A stretch of 64,000 bases of DNA, from contig NZ_CP129613.1 of assembly GCF_030486405.1 (NCBI RefSeq), positions 2,914,001 through 2,978,000 of the forward strand, read 5' to 3'. Position 1 is the stretch's first letter, and each line of letters begins with the position of its first letter. The DNA comes from Mycolicibacterium sp. HK-90 (GTDB lineage Bacteria; Actinomycetota; Actinomycetes; Mycobacteriales; Mycobacteriaceae). Positions 39,976 to 48,717 of this stretch are shown piece after piece. The position numbers and the translations under genes are program-made. The notes under the pieces were generated by a model. That model did not search any database, was not told the DNA's origin, and saw only the letters and a list, made by a program, of their open reading frames with translations.

Positions 39976-40533
39976 TCATGCGCGGTGCCCGGTGGAGGAG
40001 TGCCCGACATGCCCGGGCTGCCGATCGGCGCCCAGGACAGTCGAAAGGTGATCGAGCAGCAGTTTGAGGGTGCGCTCGAGCTGTTCCTGCTGACGCCTCG
40101 GTAGGCCGTCGAGTAGCTGACACTCACGCGCCAGGACCGTGGCGACGAGGTCGTCGACCGTCGCCCGGCCATGTGCGGTGAGTTCGACGTCGACGGTGCG
40201 TGACTCGCGACGGCCAGTTCGTTTCACCAGACCTTGCGCTTCTGCCCGATCCACGCGTTGGGTAATCGCCCCGGCAGTGATGAGTGAGGCCGCCGCCAGC
40301 TCACGGGTGGTCATGCGATACGGCTCGCCGTGGCGGCGCAACGTGGATAGGAGGTCCAGGGTGGCCGTGTCGGCGTGGTGATCGCGCAGCAGGCGGGTCC
40401 GGTCGTCACCGAGGAGTTTCGCGATGTGCCATACCCGCGTCACGATCCCGATCGAATGCACTGGAACAGTGGGTAATTCGCGCTTCCAAGCGGCGGCGAT
40501 CGCATCGACGGGATCTTCTGGCGTTGCCTTCAT
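39976..40533 (-). CDS. MarR-family transcriptional regulator
   Basis: 185 residues. Winged helix: TLDLLSTLRRHGEPYRMTTRELAAASLITAGAITQRVDRAEAQGLVKRTGRRESRTVDVELTAHG (ends shown: TLDLLSTLRRHG and RTVDVELTAHG). Helices at both ends would form the dimer. It is divergent from an SDR gene and a palindrome lies between the two starts, so it probably represses both genes and responds to a small phenolic-type or other ligand. It lies inside the segment bracketed by direct repeats. Confidence 0.88.
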   Translation of the reverse strand: MKATPEDPVDAIAAAWKRELPTVPVHSIGIVTRVWHIAKLLGDDRTRLLRDHHADTATLDLLSTLRRHGEPYRMTTRELAAASLITAGAITQRVDRAEAQGLVKRTGRRESRTVDVELTAHGRATVDDLVATVLARECQLLDGLPRRQQEQLERTLKLLLDHLSTVLGADRQPGHVGHSSTGHRA

Positions 40534-40552
40534 GAGCCCTCCTGATAGTTTT

Positions 40553-40566
40553 GTTTAGACCTAAAC
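40553..40566. promoter_or_regulatory. palindromic operator between the MarR and SDR genes
   Basis: GTTTAG AC CTAAAC is a perfect inverted repeat 20 bases before the MarR start and 22 before the SDR start. AT-rich palindromes of this size are typical MarR sites. Confidence 0.7.
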
Positions 40567-40588
40567 GAGGCTAGCAGGGGAGACACCT

Positions 40589-41308
40589 ATGCGCACTGTC
40601 GTAGTCACCGGTGGCGGTACGGGAATCGGCCGCGAGGTTGCCGCTCAGTTCGCTGCGGAGGGTTGCGAGGTCGTCATCACAGGCCGCCGCGAAGACGTCC
40701 TCCAAAAGGCGGTGGACGAGATCGACGGCTCGGTTCGCGCCATCGTCATGGACGGCACCGACCCCGAGCAGACCGCTGACGTGGCGCGTGGGATCGGCAC
40801 CGTCGACGTGTTGGTCAACAATGCCGGCGGTAACACCGATTTCGACCGGGGTGAACCGCGTACTTTGGTCGACGTCGCCGACGCATGGCGCCGGAACGTG
40901 GACAGCAACTTGATCACCGCCGTGTTGATGACCACGGCGATACTTCCCGCCATGCCCACTGGGTCAGCCGTCATCACGATCGGTTCGATCGCCGCCGACA
41001 AAGGAGCCGGTTCATACGGAGCCGCCAAGGCGGCCGTCGCGTCCTGGAACGTCGACCTCGCCCGGCAGATCGGCGGTCGAGGCATCACCGCCAACATCGT
41101 CTCACCGGGCTACATCGCCGATACCGAGTTCTTCAGAGACAAGCTCACCGACGATCGGAAGAATTCTCTGATCGATGCGACGATGACGCATCGGGCGGGT
41201 GCGCCCAGTGACATCGCGGCGACCGTGCGGTTCCTTGCCTCGCCGGGCGCACGGCAGATCACCGGACAAACCATCGCCGTCAACGGGGGAGAGTGGACCA
41301 CTCGTTAG
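40589..41308 (+). CDS. short-chain dehydrogenase/reductase
   Basis: 239 residues. NAD(P)-binding TGGGTGIG near the N-terminus, NNAGG, catalytic Ser in TIGSIAADKG, catalytic YGAAKAA (Tyr and Lys), and a C-terminal GQTIAVNGGEWTT. A classical SDR; the substrate cannot be deduced. Probably controlled by the divergent MarR protein. Confidence 0.92.
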   Translation: MRTVVVTGGGTGIGREVAAQFAAEGCEVVITGRREDVLQKAVDEIDGSVRAIVMDGTDPEQTADVARGIGTVDVLVNNAGGNTDFDRGEPRTLVDVADAWRRNVDSNLITAVLMTTAILPAMPTGSAVITIGSIAADKGAGSYGAAKAAVASWNVDLARQIGGRGITANIVSPGYIADTEFFRDKLTDDRKNSLIDATMTHRAGAPSDIAATVRFLASPGARQITGQTIAVNGGEWTTR

Positions 41309-41319
41309 ACATCCGAGAG

Positions 41320-41347
41320 CCAAATCGACCCCTTGCACATCGGCTAG
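41320..41347 (+). repeat. direct repeat B, copy of the priA 3' end
   Basis: 28-base copy (27 identical) of 39905-39932, including the TAG. It lies 11 bases after the SDR stop and 48 bases before the DUF2207 start. Confidence 0.85.
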
Positions 41348-41395
41348 GGCGGATACTGCACCGGATATCGGTGAGCGGTGAACCGGGAGGCTGCC

Positions 41396-43216
41396 ATGCG
41401 CCGGCTGTTGTCGTGGTTGTTCACGTTGGCGCTCATCGCGTTTGGCCTGCTGTGGCCGCTGATCTTCACCGGCGGGTCCGTGTCGGGCGCCGGTGGCCCG
41501 GCCGATCCGGTGGTGATCACCGACTACCGGGCCGATTTCACGGTCGACGCCGACGGTCGGATGTCCGCGGTAGAGACCATCACCGGCGATTTCCCCAGCG
41601 GACGCCACGGCATCTTCCGCTACTGGGATGTCGCCAATCAGAACAACTCCCGGATCCGGCAGGTACCCGAGATCACGTCGATCACGCTCGACGGCGCACC
41701 GGTGAACTACGAACTGCTATGGGAGAGCGGCAAGCGGTTTCGGGTGGCCAAGATCGGTGATCCCGACACCACGCTGGACTGGGGCAGTCACGTCTTCGAG
41801 ATCCGCTACACCGTCGACGGGGTCCTCGATCCGGGCACGGTCGGTGCCGACCGGCGGTTCGCCGCGAGTACCGGCAGACCCGACGCCCGGTCGGTCTTCT
41901 ACTGGAACGTCGTCGCGCCCGCCTGGAACAACACGATCGAACGGGCGGACATCTCGGTCACCCTGCCAGCCGAGATCACCGGAGCCGGTTGCAGTGTCGG
42001 ATACGGCGTGGGCGACGCGTGCGCGGATCTGTTCACCGACGGCAACACCGTGCGACTCATCGCGACGGATCTGCAGCCCCACACACCCGTGACCGTGCGG
42101 GCCGGTGTGGACGTGGCGACACCGCCACAGCTGAGCCTGCCGTGGCCGTACACCTGGGACCGGATTCTCGGCCGGTCGGTGACCGCGTTGGTCGGGTTCG
42201 CGGCGTTCACCCTCGGCATGGGCTTGCTCGCCGGCTACCTGACGCGCTCCACCGTCGAACCGCCGCCCGGTTTCCCGGTCCAGTACGCACCGCCCGACGG
42301 GCTCGGGCCGGTGCAGACGGAGTTCATCCGCACCGAGACCATCCCGACCAACGGGCTGAGCGCAACCCTGTTCCACCTCGCCGAGCGTGGACTCGTGGAG
42401 CTGCGGCAGGTCAGCGACAAGCACTGGAAGGTCAAAGGTCTCGCGAAGCCGGCCGAGTGGGCCGACGTCGATCCGGTCGGCATCGACGTGGGTGCGGCCC
42501 TCAAGGTGATGTCTCCGGGTGCGGAGTTCTCCGCGAAGAACACCGCTACATCGGGCAAGAAGCTGAGCAAGGCCAAGGCCGACATGGCGGTCGCCGTACG
42601 CAAGTGGGCCTTCGACGGTGGTCTCATGGTCAAGCGCCGCAAGGAGCTGTGGATCCGGGTGGCCAACGTGGCGGCGTTCTTCGCCGCGGTGGCCGGCTTC
42701 GGGCTGTGGTTCGGGATCCCGATCACGTTGTGGGGACTGCCGTTCGCGGCGTTCGTCGTGTTCTCCCGGGGCGCCTGGAAGGGCGGGGTGGGCACTCGGC
42801 GTACCGCTGCGGGCCGGGAGCTGTGGTCCCGGGCGGAGGGGTTCCACCGGCTGCTGTCCACCGACTCGGCTGAGACCCGATTCGACTTCGCCGCGCGCAA
42901 AGACCTCTACCTGGCCTATATACCGTTCGCGGTGGCCGGCGGTGCGGCCGCACTGTGGGCCAAGAAGTATCAGGACACCATGGGTGCGGCTGCGCCCCAA
43001 CCGGATTGGTACAACTCGTCGCCATCGTCGGACAGCAGTCACAGTTTCGCCAGCGGTTCCGGCGGCGGGGATTTCGACAGTTTCGAGTCGGCGCTATCGT
43101 CATCGATCGGGGCGTACACCGCCTCGCAGTCGTCGTCCTCGTCGTCGGGTGGCGGTTCGTCGTCATCCGGCGGCGGTGGTGGCGGCGGAGGGGGAGGAGG
43201 AGGCGGATCATGGTGA
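41396..43216 (+). CDS. DUF2207 membrane protein with glycine-rich tail
   Basis: 606 residues from ATG 41396 behind CGGGAGG (41384-41390). An N-terminal signal/membrane helix (LLSWLFTLALIAFGLLWPLI) precedes an extracytoplasmic beta-rich DUF2207 domain (ITDYRADFTVDADGRMSAVETI ..., about 35-230, in part). A membrane helix lies at about 255-277, then a cytoplasmic part and two more helices near 415-455 and 510-530. The C-terminus is Ser-rich and ends in a run of more than ten glycines followed by SW. Function unknown. Its stop overlaps lemA, the usual partner of DUF2207 proteins. Confidence 0.85.
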   Translation: MRRLLSWLFTLALIAFGLLWPLIFTGGSVSGAGGPADPVVITDYRADFTVDADGRMSAVETITGDFPSGRHGIFRYWDVANQNNSRIRQVPEITSITLDGAPVNYELLWESGKRFRVAKIGDPDTTLDWGSHVFEIRYTVDGVLDPGTVGADRRFAASTGRPDARSVFYWNVVAPAWNNTIERADISVTLPAEITGAGCSVGYGVGDACADLFTDGNTVRLIATDLQPHTPVTVRAGVDVATPPQLSLPWPYTWDRILGRSVTALVGFAAFTLGMGLLAGYLTRSTVEPPPGFPVQYAPPDGLGPVQTEFIRTETIPTNGLSATLFHLAERGLVELRQVSDKHWKVKGLAKPAEWADVDPVGIDVGAALKVMSPGAEFSAKNTATSGKKLSKAKADMAVAVRKWAFDGGLMVKRRKELWIRVANVAAFFAAVAGFGLWFGIPITLWGLPFAAFVVFSRGAWKGGVGTRRTAAGRELWSRAEGFHRLLSTDSAETRFDFAARKDLYLAYIPFAVAGGAAALWAKKYQDTMGAAAPQPDWYNSSPSSDSSHSFASGSGGGDFDSFESALSSSIGAYTASQSSSSSSGGGSSSSGGGGGGGGGGGGGSW

Positions 43217-43746
43217 GGCTGCTGTTGGTCCTCGTGCTGCTGCTTGCGGTGGCGGTGCTGGTGGGCATCGTCGTCGGATACAACAAGCTCAAGACCGCCG
43301 ATGTGCGCGTCGCCGAGGCGCTCAGTGGCATCGACGTCGAACTGGCCCGCCGGGCGGCGCTGATCCCGGCGCTGGTGCACACCGTGGCGACCTATGCCAC
43401 CCACGAAACGGCGGTCCTGGACCGGGCCAGCCGGGCTCAGGCGTCCCTGACCTCGGCGACCGGCGGTGCCTCGGTGGCCCGGCGCAGCACCGCCGAACGA
43501 GATCTCGACTCGGCGGTGACCCGCGTGCTGGCACTGGGATCGTCCTACCCGCAACTCAATTCGTCGAACAACTTCCTGAATCTGCAGGAGAACCTGACCG
43601 ACTCTGAGAACAAGCTGGCGTTCGCCCGGCAGTACTACAACGATGCCGTGGCGACCCTCAACCGCCTGGTCGGAACCATCCCGTGGGTGTATCTCGCCGC
43701 GCTGGCCGGAGTGTCGGAGCGGGAGTACTACCAAACGCCGCAATAG
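43210..43746 (+). CDS. lemA: LemA-family protein
   Basis: 178 residues: an N-terminal membrane helix (LLLVLVLLLAVAVLVGIVVG) and the LemA helical bundle (YNKLKTADVRVAEALSGIDV, NFLNLQENLTDSENKLAFARQYYNDAVATLN in part). The ATG overlaps the DUF2207 stop; GTG 43213 is an alternative. LemA/DUF2207 pairs are widespread but have no firm biochemical role. Confidence 0.88.
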   Translation: MVRLLLVLVLLLAVAVLVGIVVGYNKLKTADVRVAEALSGIDVELARRAALIPALVHTVATYATHETAVLDRASRAQASLTSATGGASVARRSTAERDLDSAVTRVLALGSSYPQLNSSNNFLNLQENLTDSENKLAFARQYYNDAVATLNRLVGTIPWVYLAALAGVSEREYYQTPQ

Positions 43747-43752
43747 GGCTCT

Positions 43753-43780
43753 GCGGCCTCCGAAAAACTTTGGCCGCTTT
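43753..43780 (+). terminator. weak hairpin terminator after lemA
   Basis: GCGGCC (43753-43758) pairs with GGCCGC (43772-43777) across a 13-base A-rich loop, followed by TTT. Plausible end of the DUF2207/lemA transcript. Confidence 0.4.
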
Positions 43781-43819
43781 GGTCTCATGAGTCACATTTG
43801 CGGGGTTTTTGTCACCTGT

Positions 43820-43835
43820 TCGAACTAGTGTTCGA
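43820..43835 (+). promoter_or_regulatory. LexA (SOS) box overlapping a leaderless promoter
   Basis: TCGAACTAGTGTTCGA is an exact match to the mycobacterial LexA consensus TCGAAC-N4-GTTCGA. It ends three bases before the ATG at 43839. TAGTGT (43826-43831) inside the box is placed as a -10 for a transcript starting on the ATG, so LexA would cover the promoter. Several M. tuberculosis 13E12 genes are known LexA targets. Confidence 0.85.
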
Positions 43836-43838
43836 ATC

Positions 43839-45458
43839 ATGGTGGTGGGGTTGGTGCAGAGCCGGGACGCGGTGCAGGCCGCGTTGGCCGGTCACCGTGC
43901 CTCGACGGCGGCGCTGGTCGATGCGGATTTCACCGGGTTCGACACTGCGGAGTTGTTGGCGATGCAGTCTGAGCGTGAGCTGCAGGCGCGTACGCAGGCG
44001 ATGATTGATCATCGGATCCAGGCGGCGTTGATGGCGCGGAGCAGTCCGCACGAGGTGGGTGGCAAGTCCTGGACCGATGTTCTTGCTACCCGGATGCGGA
44101 TCAGTCGTAAGGAAGCGGCTCGGCGGGTGGCGGTGGCCGCGGATCTGGGGCCGCGTTATGCGGTGACTGGTCAGGAGTTGGCGCCGGTGTTGCCGGGGTG
44201 TGCTCAGGCGTTGTTGTCGGGGTCGATCAGTGCCGATCACGTCGCGATCGTGCGTGACACCTTGGCCAAGGCCGAAAAGTATGTGGGCGCTGGTGATCTG
44301 GCGCAGGTGGAGTCGGATCTGGTGGCCGCGGCCAGGCGCGATACTCCTGAAGCGTTGAAGGCGGCGGCGGACACGCTGTTGTATCTGCTGAATCAGGACG
44401 GTGATAGTCCTGATGTTGCTGCTCATTTGCGGGGGTTGCGGATGGGGAAGCAGGATCCTGACGGGTTGGTTCATGTGCAGGGTTGGTTGGATCCGGAGAC
44501 GGCGGCGTATTTGGCTGCGGTCCTCGGGGTGTGGGGTCGGCCGGGTATCAACAACCCGGCTGATCCGGCACCGGTTCACAACCCGACACCCAACCCGCTC
44601 GACACCGATACCGGTACGCCAGCCGCCGACGGCGAGGCTGAGGCCGATATGCCCGACGTGTCCGACGCTCACGCCGGCGTGGCGGATGCCGATGTGTCCG
44701 AGGACGAGGCCGAGGTGGCCGATACCGATATGACTGCCCCTGATGCTGATACGCCAGATCCCGGTGCCGGTGCGGATGTGCCGGCGGCCTCGATCGAGCA
44801 TGGCACTGCGCAAGATCGGCAGGACCAGGAGGCAGCGGCGAGTCGGGATACTCGGACCCAGGCTCAGCGCAATCACGATGCGCTCAAGGCGGTGCTGCGG
44901 GAGGTGTTGATGTCCAAGCGGCTCGGGCAGCATGGTGGTCTTCCGGTCACGGTGGTGGTGTCGACCACGTTGGCGGAGTTGGAGGCCGGCGCGGGGATCG
45001 CGGTCACCGGTTCGGGCATCCGGATGCCGATGACAGATCTCATCCGGTTGGCCTCGCACAGCTTTCACTACCTCGTCGTGTACAAACATCACACCGCTGA
45101 GCCGCTGTACATGGCCCGCACCAAGAGGTTGGCCACCAGGGCGCAACGGCTTTTGCTCTATGACCGGGATCGCGGGTGTACCCGTCCGGGGTGCACCGTG
45201 GCGGCCGATGAGTGTCAGGTCCATCACGCCGAAGCTGATTGGCAACACGGCGGACAGACCGACGCCCCTGGCCTCGCGCTGAGCTGTGGGCCCGACAACC
45301 GCCTGGTCGGGCTCGGCTGGACCACCAGCGTCGATCCCGCTACCGGCCGGGTCCACTGGCACCCACCGCCCCTGATGAACACCGGTCAGGACACCACCAA
45401 TCACCACTTCCACCCCGAGGAACTACTCGTTGCCCCGGATGAAGCTGACGACGGGTAG
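43839..45458 (+). CDS. 13E12-repeat family protein (DUF222 plus HNH endonuclease domain)
   Basis: 539 residues from ATG 43839. The N-terminal DUF222 domain (about 15-235) includes TRMRISRKEAARRVAVAADLGPR and GSISADHVAIV. An acidic linker rich in Asp, Ala and Pro follows (about 240-330). A second conserved block precedes a C-terminal HNH-like domain (YDRDRGCTRPGC, CQVHHAEADWQHGGQTD, CGPDNRL; about 438-490). The HNH histidine pair and cysteines are present. Family members are numerous in mycobacteria and are mobile-looking; the substrate is unknown. SOS control is indicated by the LexA box. It sits in the variable priA-fmt interval. Confidence 0.9.
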   Translation: MVVGLVQSRDAVQAALAGHRASTAALVDADFTGFDTAELLAMQSERELQARTQAMIDHRIQAALMARSSPHEVGGKSWTDVLATRMRISRKEAARRVAVAADLGPRYAVTGQELAPVLPGCAQALLSGSISADHVAIVRDTLAKAEKYVGAGDLAQVESDLVAAARRDTPEALKAAADTLLYLLNQDGDSPDVAAHLRGLRMGKQDPDGLVHVQGWLDPETAAYLAAVLGVWGRPGINNPADPAPVHNPTPNPLDTDTGTPAADGEAEADMPDVSDAHAGVADADVSEDEAEVADTDMTAPDADTPDPGAGADVPAASIEHGTAQDRQDQEAAASRDTRTQAQRNHDALKAVLREVLMSKRLGQHGGLPVTVVVSTTLAELEAGAGIAVTGSGIRMPMTDLIRLASHSFHYLVVYKHHTAEPLYMARTKRLATRAQRLLLYDRDRGCTRPGCTVAADECQVHHAEADWQHGGQTDAPGLALSCGPDNRLVGLGWTTSVDPATGRVHWHPPPLMNTGQDTTNHHFHPEELLVAPDEADDG

Positions 45459-45558
45459 AACCCGCCTCGATTCATCACGACCATGCTGATCCCGGTGTGG
45501 TGTCATCTGATGCACGGATTCCCAAAAGGAGTTCTGCCAAGGCACTTTCGGCCAAAAA

Positions 45559-45585
45559 GGAGCGTGGAGTCAGACTCCGTGCTCC
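45559..45585 (+). other. imperfect hairpin between the 13E12 gene and fmt
   Basis: Thirteen-base arms (45559-45571 and 45573-45585) pair with two mismatches around a single A; the inner part is GGAGTC-A-GACTCC. It could be a terminator of the 13E12 gene or a remnant edge of the insertion. The rest of the 217-base interval shows no other signal. Confidence 0.35.
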
Positions 45586-45675
45586 CCGAGCCAGATTCGA
45601 ATGCAAGACCGCTGACTGGGCATTGATGAGACGACGCATTAGGGGAGCAGCCGTCCGGCTCCCTAAACTGGTGCG

Positions 45676-46605
45676 GTGCGTCTTGTCTTTGCCGGAACTC
45701 CAGAGCCTGCCCTTCCGTCGTTGCAGCGGCTGATCGACTCGCCCCGCCACGAAGTGGTCGCGGTGCTGACCCGGCCGGACGCCGCCGCCGGACGTCGCGG
45801 AAAGCCCGCACCGTCGCCGGTCGCCAAGCTCGCGCTCGAGCACGACATACCGGTCCTGCGGCCGGCGAAGCCCAACTCCGACGAGTTCGTCGCCGAGCTG
45901 TCCGCGCTGGCACCGGACTGCTGTGCGGTGGTCGCCTACGGGGCGTTGCTGAGCGAGCGGCTACTCGCGGTGCCCCCACGCGGCTGGATCAACCTGCATT
46001 TCTCGTTGCTGCCGGCTTGGCGCGGGGCGGCCCCGGTGCAGGCCTCCCTGGCCGCCGGTGATGAGGTGACCGGGGCGACGACATTCCTGATCGAGCCGGC
46101 ACTGGACTCAGGCCCGGTCTACGGCGTGGTCACCGAGCGGGTCCGCGACACCGATACCGCGGGCGATCTGCTTGGCCGGCTTGCCGATTCGGGTGCGGCA
46201 CTACTGGAGTCCACGATGGACGGCATCGCCGAAGGCGCGCTGACGGCCGTGCCGCAGCCGGCCGACGGGGTGAGTCTGGCACCGAAGATCACCGTGGAGT
46301 CGGCCCGCGTGCGTTGGGATCTGCCCGCCCACGTCATCGACCGCCAGATCCGTTCGGTCACCCCGAATCCCGGAGCCTGGACGATGATCGGAGACCTGCG
46401 CGTCAAGGTCGGTCCGGTATCCGTGGATACCTCGGCAGATCCGTTGGCGCCCGGCGAAATCCGCGTCGAACGCAACGCGGTCCTGGTCGGCACGGGCTCG
46501 CAGCCGGCTCGGCTCGGGCAGATCCAGCCACCCGGCAAGAAACTGATGAACGCCGCCGACTGGGCCCGCGGCGCGCGGCTGGAGGAATCGGTGCGCGCAT
46601 CATGA
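45676..46605 (+). CDS. fmt: methionyl-tRNA formyltransferase
   Basis: 309 residues, start GTG 45676. N-terminal formyltransferase domain with [33 protein letters not shown] and the catalytic-region [14 protein letters not shown]. The C-terminal OB-like domain is intact. It formylates initiator Met-tRNA using 10-formyl-THF. The stop overlaps rsmB. Confidence 0.96.
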   Translation: MRLVFAGTPEPALPSLQRLIDSPRHEVVAVLTRPDAAAGRRGKPAPSPVAKLALEHDIPVLRPAKPNSDEFVAELSALAPDCCAVVAYGALLSERLLAVPPRGWINLHFSLLPAWRGAAPVQASLAAGDEVTGATTFLIEPALDSGPVYGVVTERVRDTDTAGDLLGRLADSGAALLESTMDGIAEGALTAVPQPADGVSLAPKITVESARVRWDLPAHVIDRQIRSVTPNPGAWTMIGDLRVKVGPVSVDTSADPLAPGEIRVERNAVLVGTGSQPARLGQIQPPGKKLMNAADWARGARLEESVRAS

Positions 46606-48002
46606 GCAGGCCCTCGAACCGGTCGAACTGCCCGCCGCAACGCAGCCGGCAGCACCGGCGCAACCCGCTGGACCCCGCCCGCCGGGCGGCCTTCGACGTG
46701 CTGCGTGCGGTGTCGGAGCGCGATTCCTACGCCAACCTGGCCCTGCCCGCCCTGTTGCGGGAGCGGGGGATCGAGGGTCGTGACGCGGCGTTCGCCACCG
46801 AACTGACCTACGGCGCATGCCGAACCCGGGGCCTCCTGGACGCGGTCATCGAGGCGGCGGCCGGGCGACCGCCCGATCGGATCGACCCCGTGCTGCTCGA
46901 CCTGCTGCGGCTCGGCACCTACCAGCTGCTGCGGACCCGGGTTGAGCCGCACGCCGCGGTGTCCACCACCGTCGAACAGGCTGGCATCGAATTCGACTCG
47001 GCCCGAGCAGGTTTCGTCAACGGCGTGCTGCGGACCATCTCGCGGAGCACCGAGGGCGAATGGATGGAGAAGCTGGCGCCGCCGGCGGCCACCGATCCGG
47101 TCGGGCACGCCGCGTTCCTCCACGCCCACCCGCGCTGGATCGCCCAGGCCTTCACCGACGCGCTGGGCGCCCGGGCCGGGGAACTCGACGCCCTGCTGGC
47201 CAGTGACGACGAGCGCCCGGTGGTGCATCTGGCCGCCCGGCCCACCGCGCTGACCGCGGCCGAGCTGGCCGCACAGACCGACGGCACCGTCGGCCGGTAT
47301 TCGCCCTACGCCGTCTACCTGCCCGGTGGTGACCCCGGGCAACTCGCGGCAGTACGTGACGGCGCTGCCCAGGTACAGGACGAGGGCAGCCAGCTGGTGG
47401 CTCGCGCGCTGACGCTGGCCGAACTCGACGGCTCCGACACCGGCCGCTGGCTCGATCTGTGCGCGGGACCGGGCGGCAAGACCGCGCTGCTGGCCGCGAT
47501 CGGTGCGGCCTCGGGGGCCCGGGTCACCGCCGTCGAACCGGCGCCACGGCGCGCCGATCTGGTCGAGGAGAACACCCGCGGACTCGACGTCGACGTGCAC
47601 CGCGTGGACGGGCGGGACTCCGATCTGGAACCCGGGTTCGACCGGGTGCTGGTCGACGCCCCGTGCACCGGGCTGGGTGCACTGCGCCGGCGCCCGGAGG
47701 CGCGGTGGCGGCGTCAGCCCGGCGACGTGCCCGGTCTGGCGAAACTGCAGCGTGAGCTGCTCGCCGCGGCCATCAAGCTCACCCGGCCCGGTGGTGTGGT
47801 GCTCTACGCGACCTGCTCGCCGCACCTGGCCGAAACGGTCGGCGTGGTGGCCGACGCCGTGCGCCGCCATCCGGTGACCCAACTGGACACCCGGGAGTTG
47901 TTTGCCCCGGCCGACGACCTCGGCGACGGACCGCACGTTCAGCTGTGGCCGCACCGGCAGGGCACCGATGCAATGTTCGCGGCCGCGCTGAAAGTCGGAT
48001 GA
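46602..48002 (+). CDS. rsmB: 16S rRNA m5C967 methyltransferase
   Basis: 466 residues from ATG 46602 (ATGA overlap with fmt). An N-terminal NusB-like RNA-binding domain ([23 protein letters not shown] ... [14 protein letters not shown], in part) precedes a SAM methyltransferase with [37 protein letters not shown] (in part) and the catalytic YATCSPH. It methylates C967 of 16S rRNA. M. tuberculosis Fmu (Rv1407) is the counterpart. Confidence 0.95.
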   Translation: MSRPSNRSNCPPQRSRQHRRNPLDPARRAAFDVLRAVSERDSYANLALPALLRERGIEGRDAAFATELTYGACRTRGLLDAVIEAAAGRPPDRIDPVLLDLLRLGTYQLLRTRVEPHAAVSTTVEQAGIEFDSARAGFVNGVLRTISRSTEGEWMEKLAPPAATDPVGHAAFLHAHPRWIAQAFTDALGARAGELDALLASDDERPVVHLAARPTALTAAELAAQTDGTVGRYSPYAVYLPGGDPGQLAAVRDGAAQVQDEGSQLVARALTLAELDGSDTGRWLDLCAGPGGKTALLAAIGAASGARVTAVEPAPRRADLVEENTRGLDVDVHRVDGRDSDLEPGFDRVLVDAPCTGLGALRRRPEARWRRQPGDVPGLAKLQRELLAAAIKLTRPGGVVLYATCSPHLAETVGVVADAVRRHPVTQLDTRELFAPADDLGDGPHVQLWPHRQGTDAMFAAALKVG

Positions 48003-48015
48003 GCGCTTGCGCGAA
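48000..48015 (+). repeat. element related to the pyrR-pyrB repeat, at the rsmB stop
   Basis: TGAGCGCTTGCGCGAA shares CGCTTGCG[T/C]GA with the 12465 and 12498 repeats and likewise starts on a TGA stop codon. Confidence 0.45.
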
Positions 48016-48039
48016 AACCATCAAGATAGGGTGAACGCC

Positions 48040-48717
48040 ATGGCAGAACCCCTGATCGCCCCATCCATCCTGTCCGCCGACTTCGCGCGGCTGTCCGATG
48101 AGGTCGCCGCGGTGGCCGGGGCCGACTGGCTGCATGTGGACGTCATGGACAACCACTTCGTACCCAACCTCACGCTGGGCCTACCGGTGGTGGAGTCCCT
48201 GCTCAAGGTGACCGACATCCCGATGGACTGCCATCTGATGATCGATCAGCCGGAACGCTGGGCGCCGCCGTACGCCGAGGCGGGCGCCTACAACGTCACG
48301 TTCCACGCGGAGGCGACCGACAACCCGATCGCCGTCGCCCGCGACATCCGTGCCGCCGGCTCCAAGGCCGGGCTGTCGGTGAAACCGGGCACCCCGTTGG
48401 AGCCGTACCTGGAGATCCTCAAGGAGTTCGACACGCTGCTGGTGATGTCGGTGGAGCCCGGGTTCGGTGGGCAGAAGTTCATCCCGGAGGTGCTGGCGAA
48501 GGTGGGCACCGCGCGGCGACTCGTTGATGCCGGTGAGCTGACCATCGTCGTCGAGATCGACGGCGGCATCAACGCCGACACCATCGAGCAGGCGGCCGAG
48601 GCCGGTGTGGACTGCTTCGTCGCGGGGTCCGCGGTGTACAGCGCCGCCGATCCGGCCGCCGCGGTGAAATCCCTGCGTCAGCAGGCCGCGAGCGCCTCCA
48701 AACATCTGACGCTATGA
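48040..48717 (+). CDS. rpe: ribulose-5-phosphate 3-epimerase
   Basis: 225 residues from ATG 48040. TIM barrel with [27 protein letters not shown] (metal-binding His and Asp), DCHLMI and [12 protein letters not shown]. It interconverts ribulose 5-phosphate and xylulose 5-phosphate, and so feeds riboflavin synthesis from the adjacent ribD and ribA2 genes. The stop overlaps ribD. Confidence 0.96.
   Translation: MAEPLIAPSILSADFARLSDEVAAVAGADWLHVDVMDNHFVPNLTLGLPVVESLLKVTDIPMDCHLMIDQPERWAPPYAEAGAYNVTFHAEATDNPIAVARDIRAAGSKAGLSVKPGTPLEPYLEILKEFDTLLVMSVEPGFGGQKFIPEVLAKVGTARRLVDAGELTIVVEIDGGINADTIEQAAEAGVDCFVAGSAVYSAADPAAAVKSLRQQAASASKHLTL

Noticed and set aside
45458..45675. Insertion sequence or phage attachment site next to the 13E12 gene
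   Set aside because: M. tuberculosis 13E12 repeats can serve as phage attachment sites, but only one copy and no flanking repeats or integrase are seen here.
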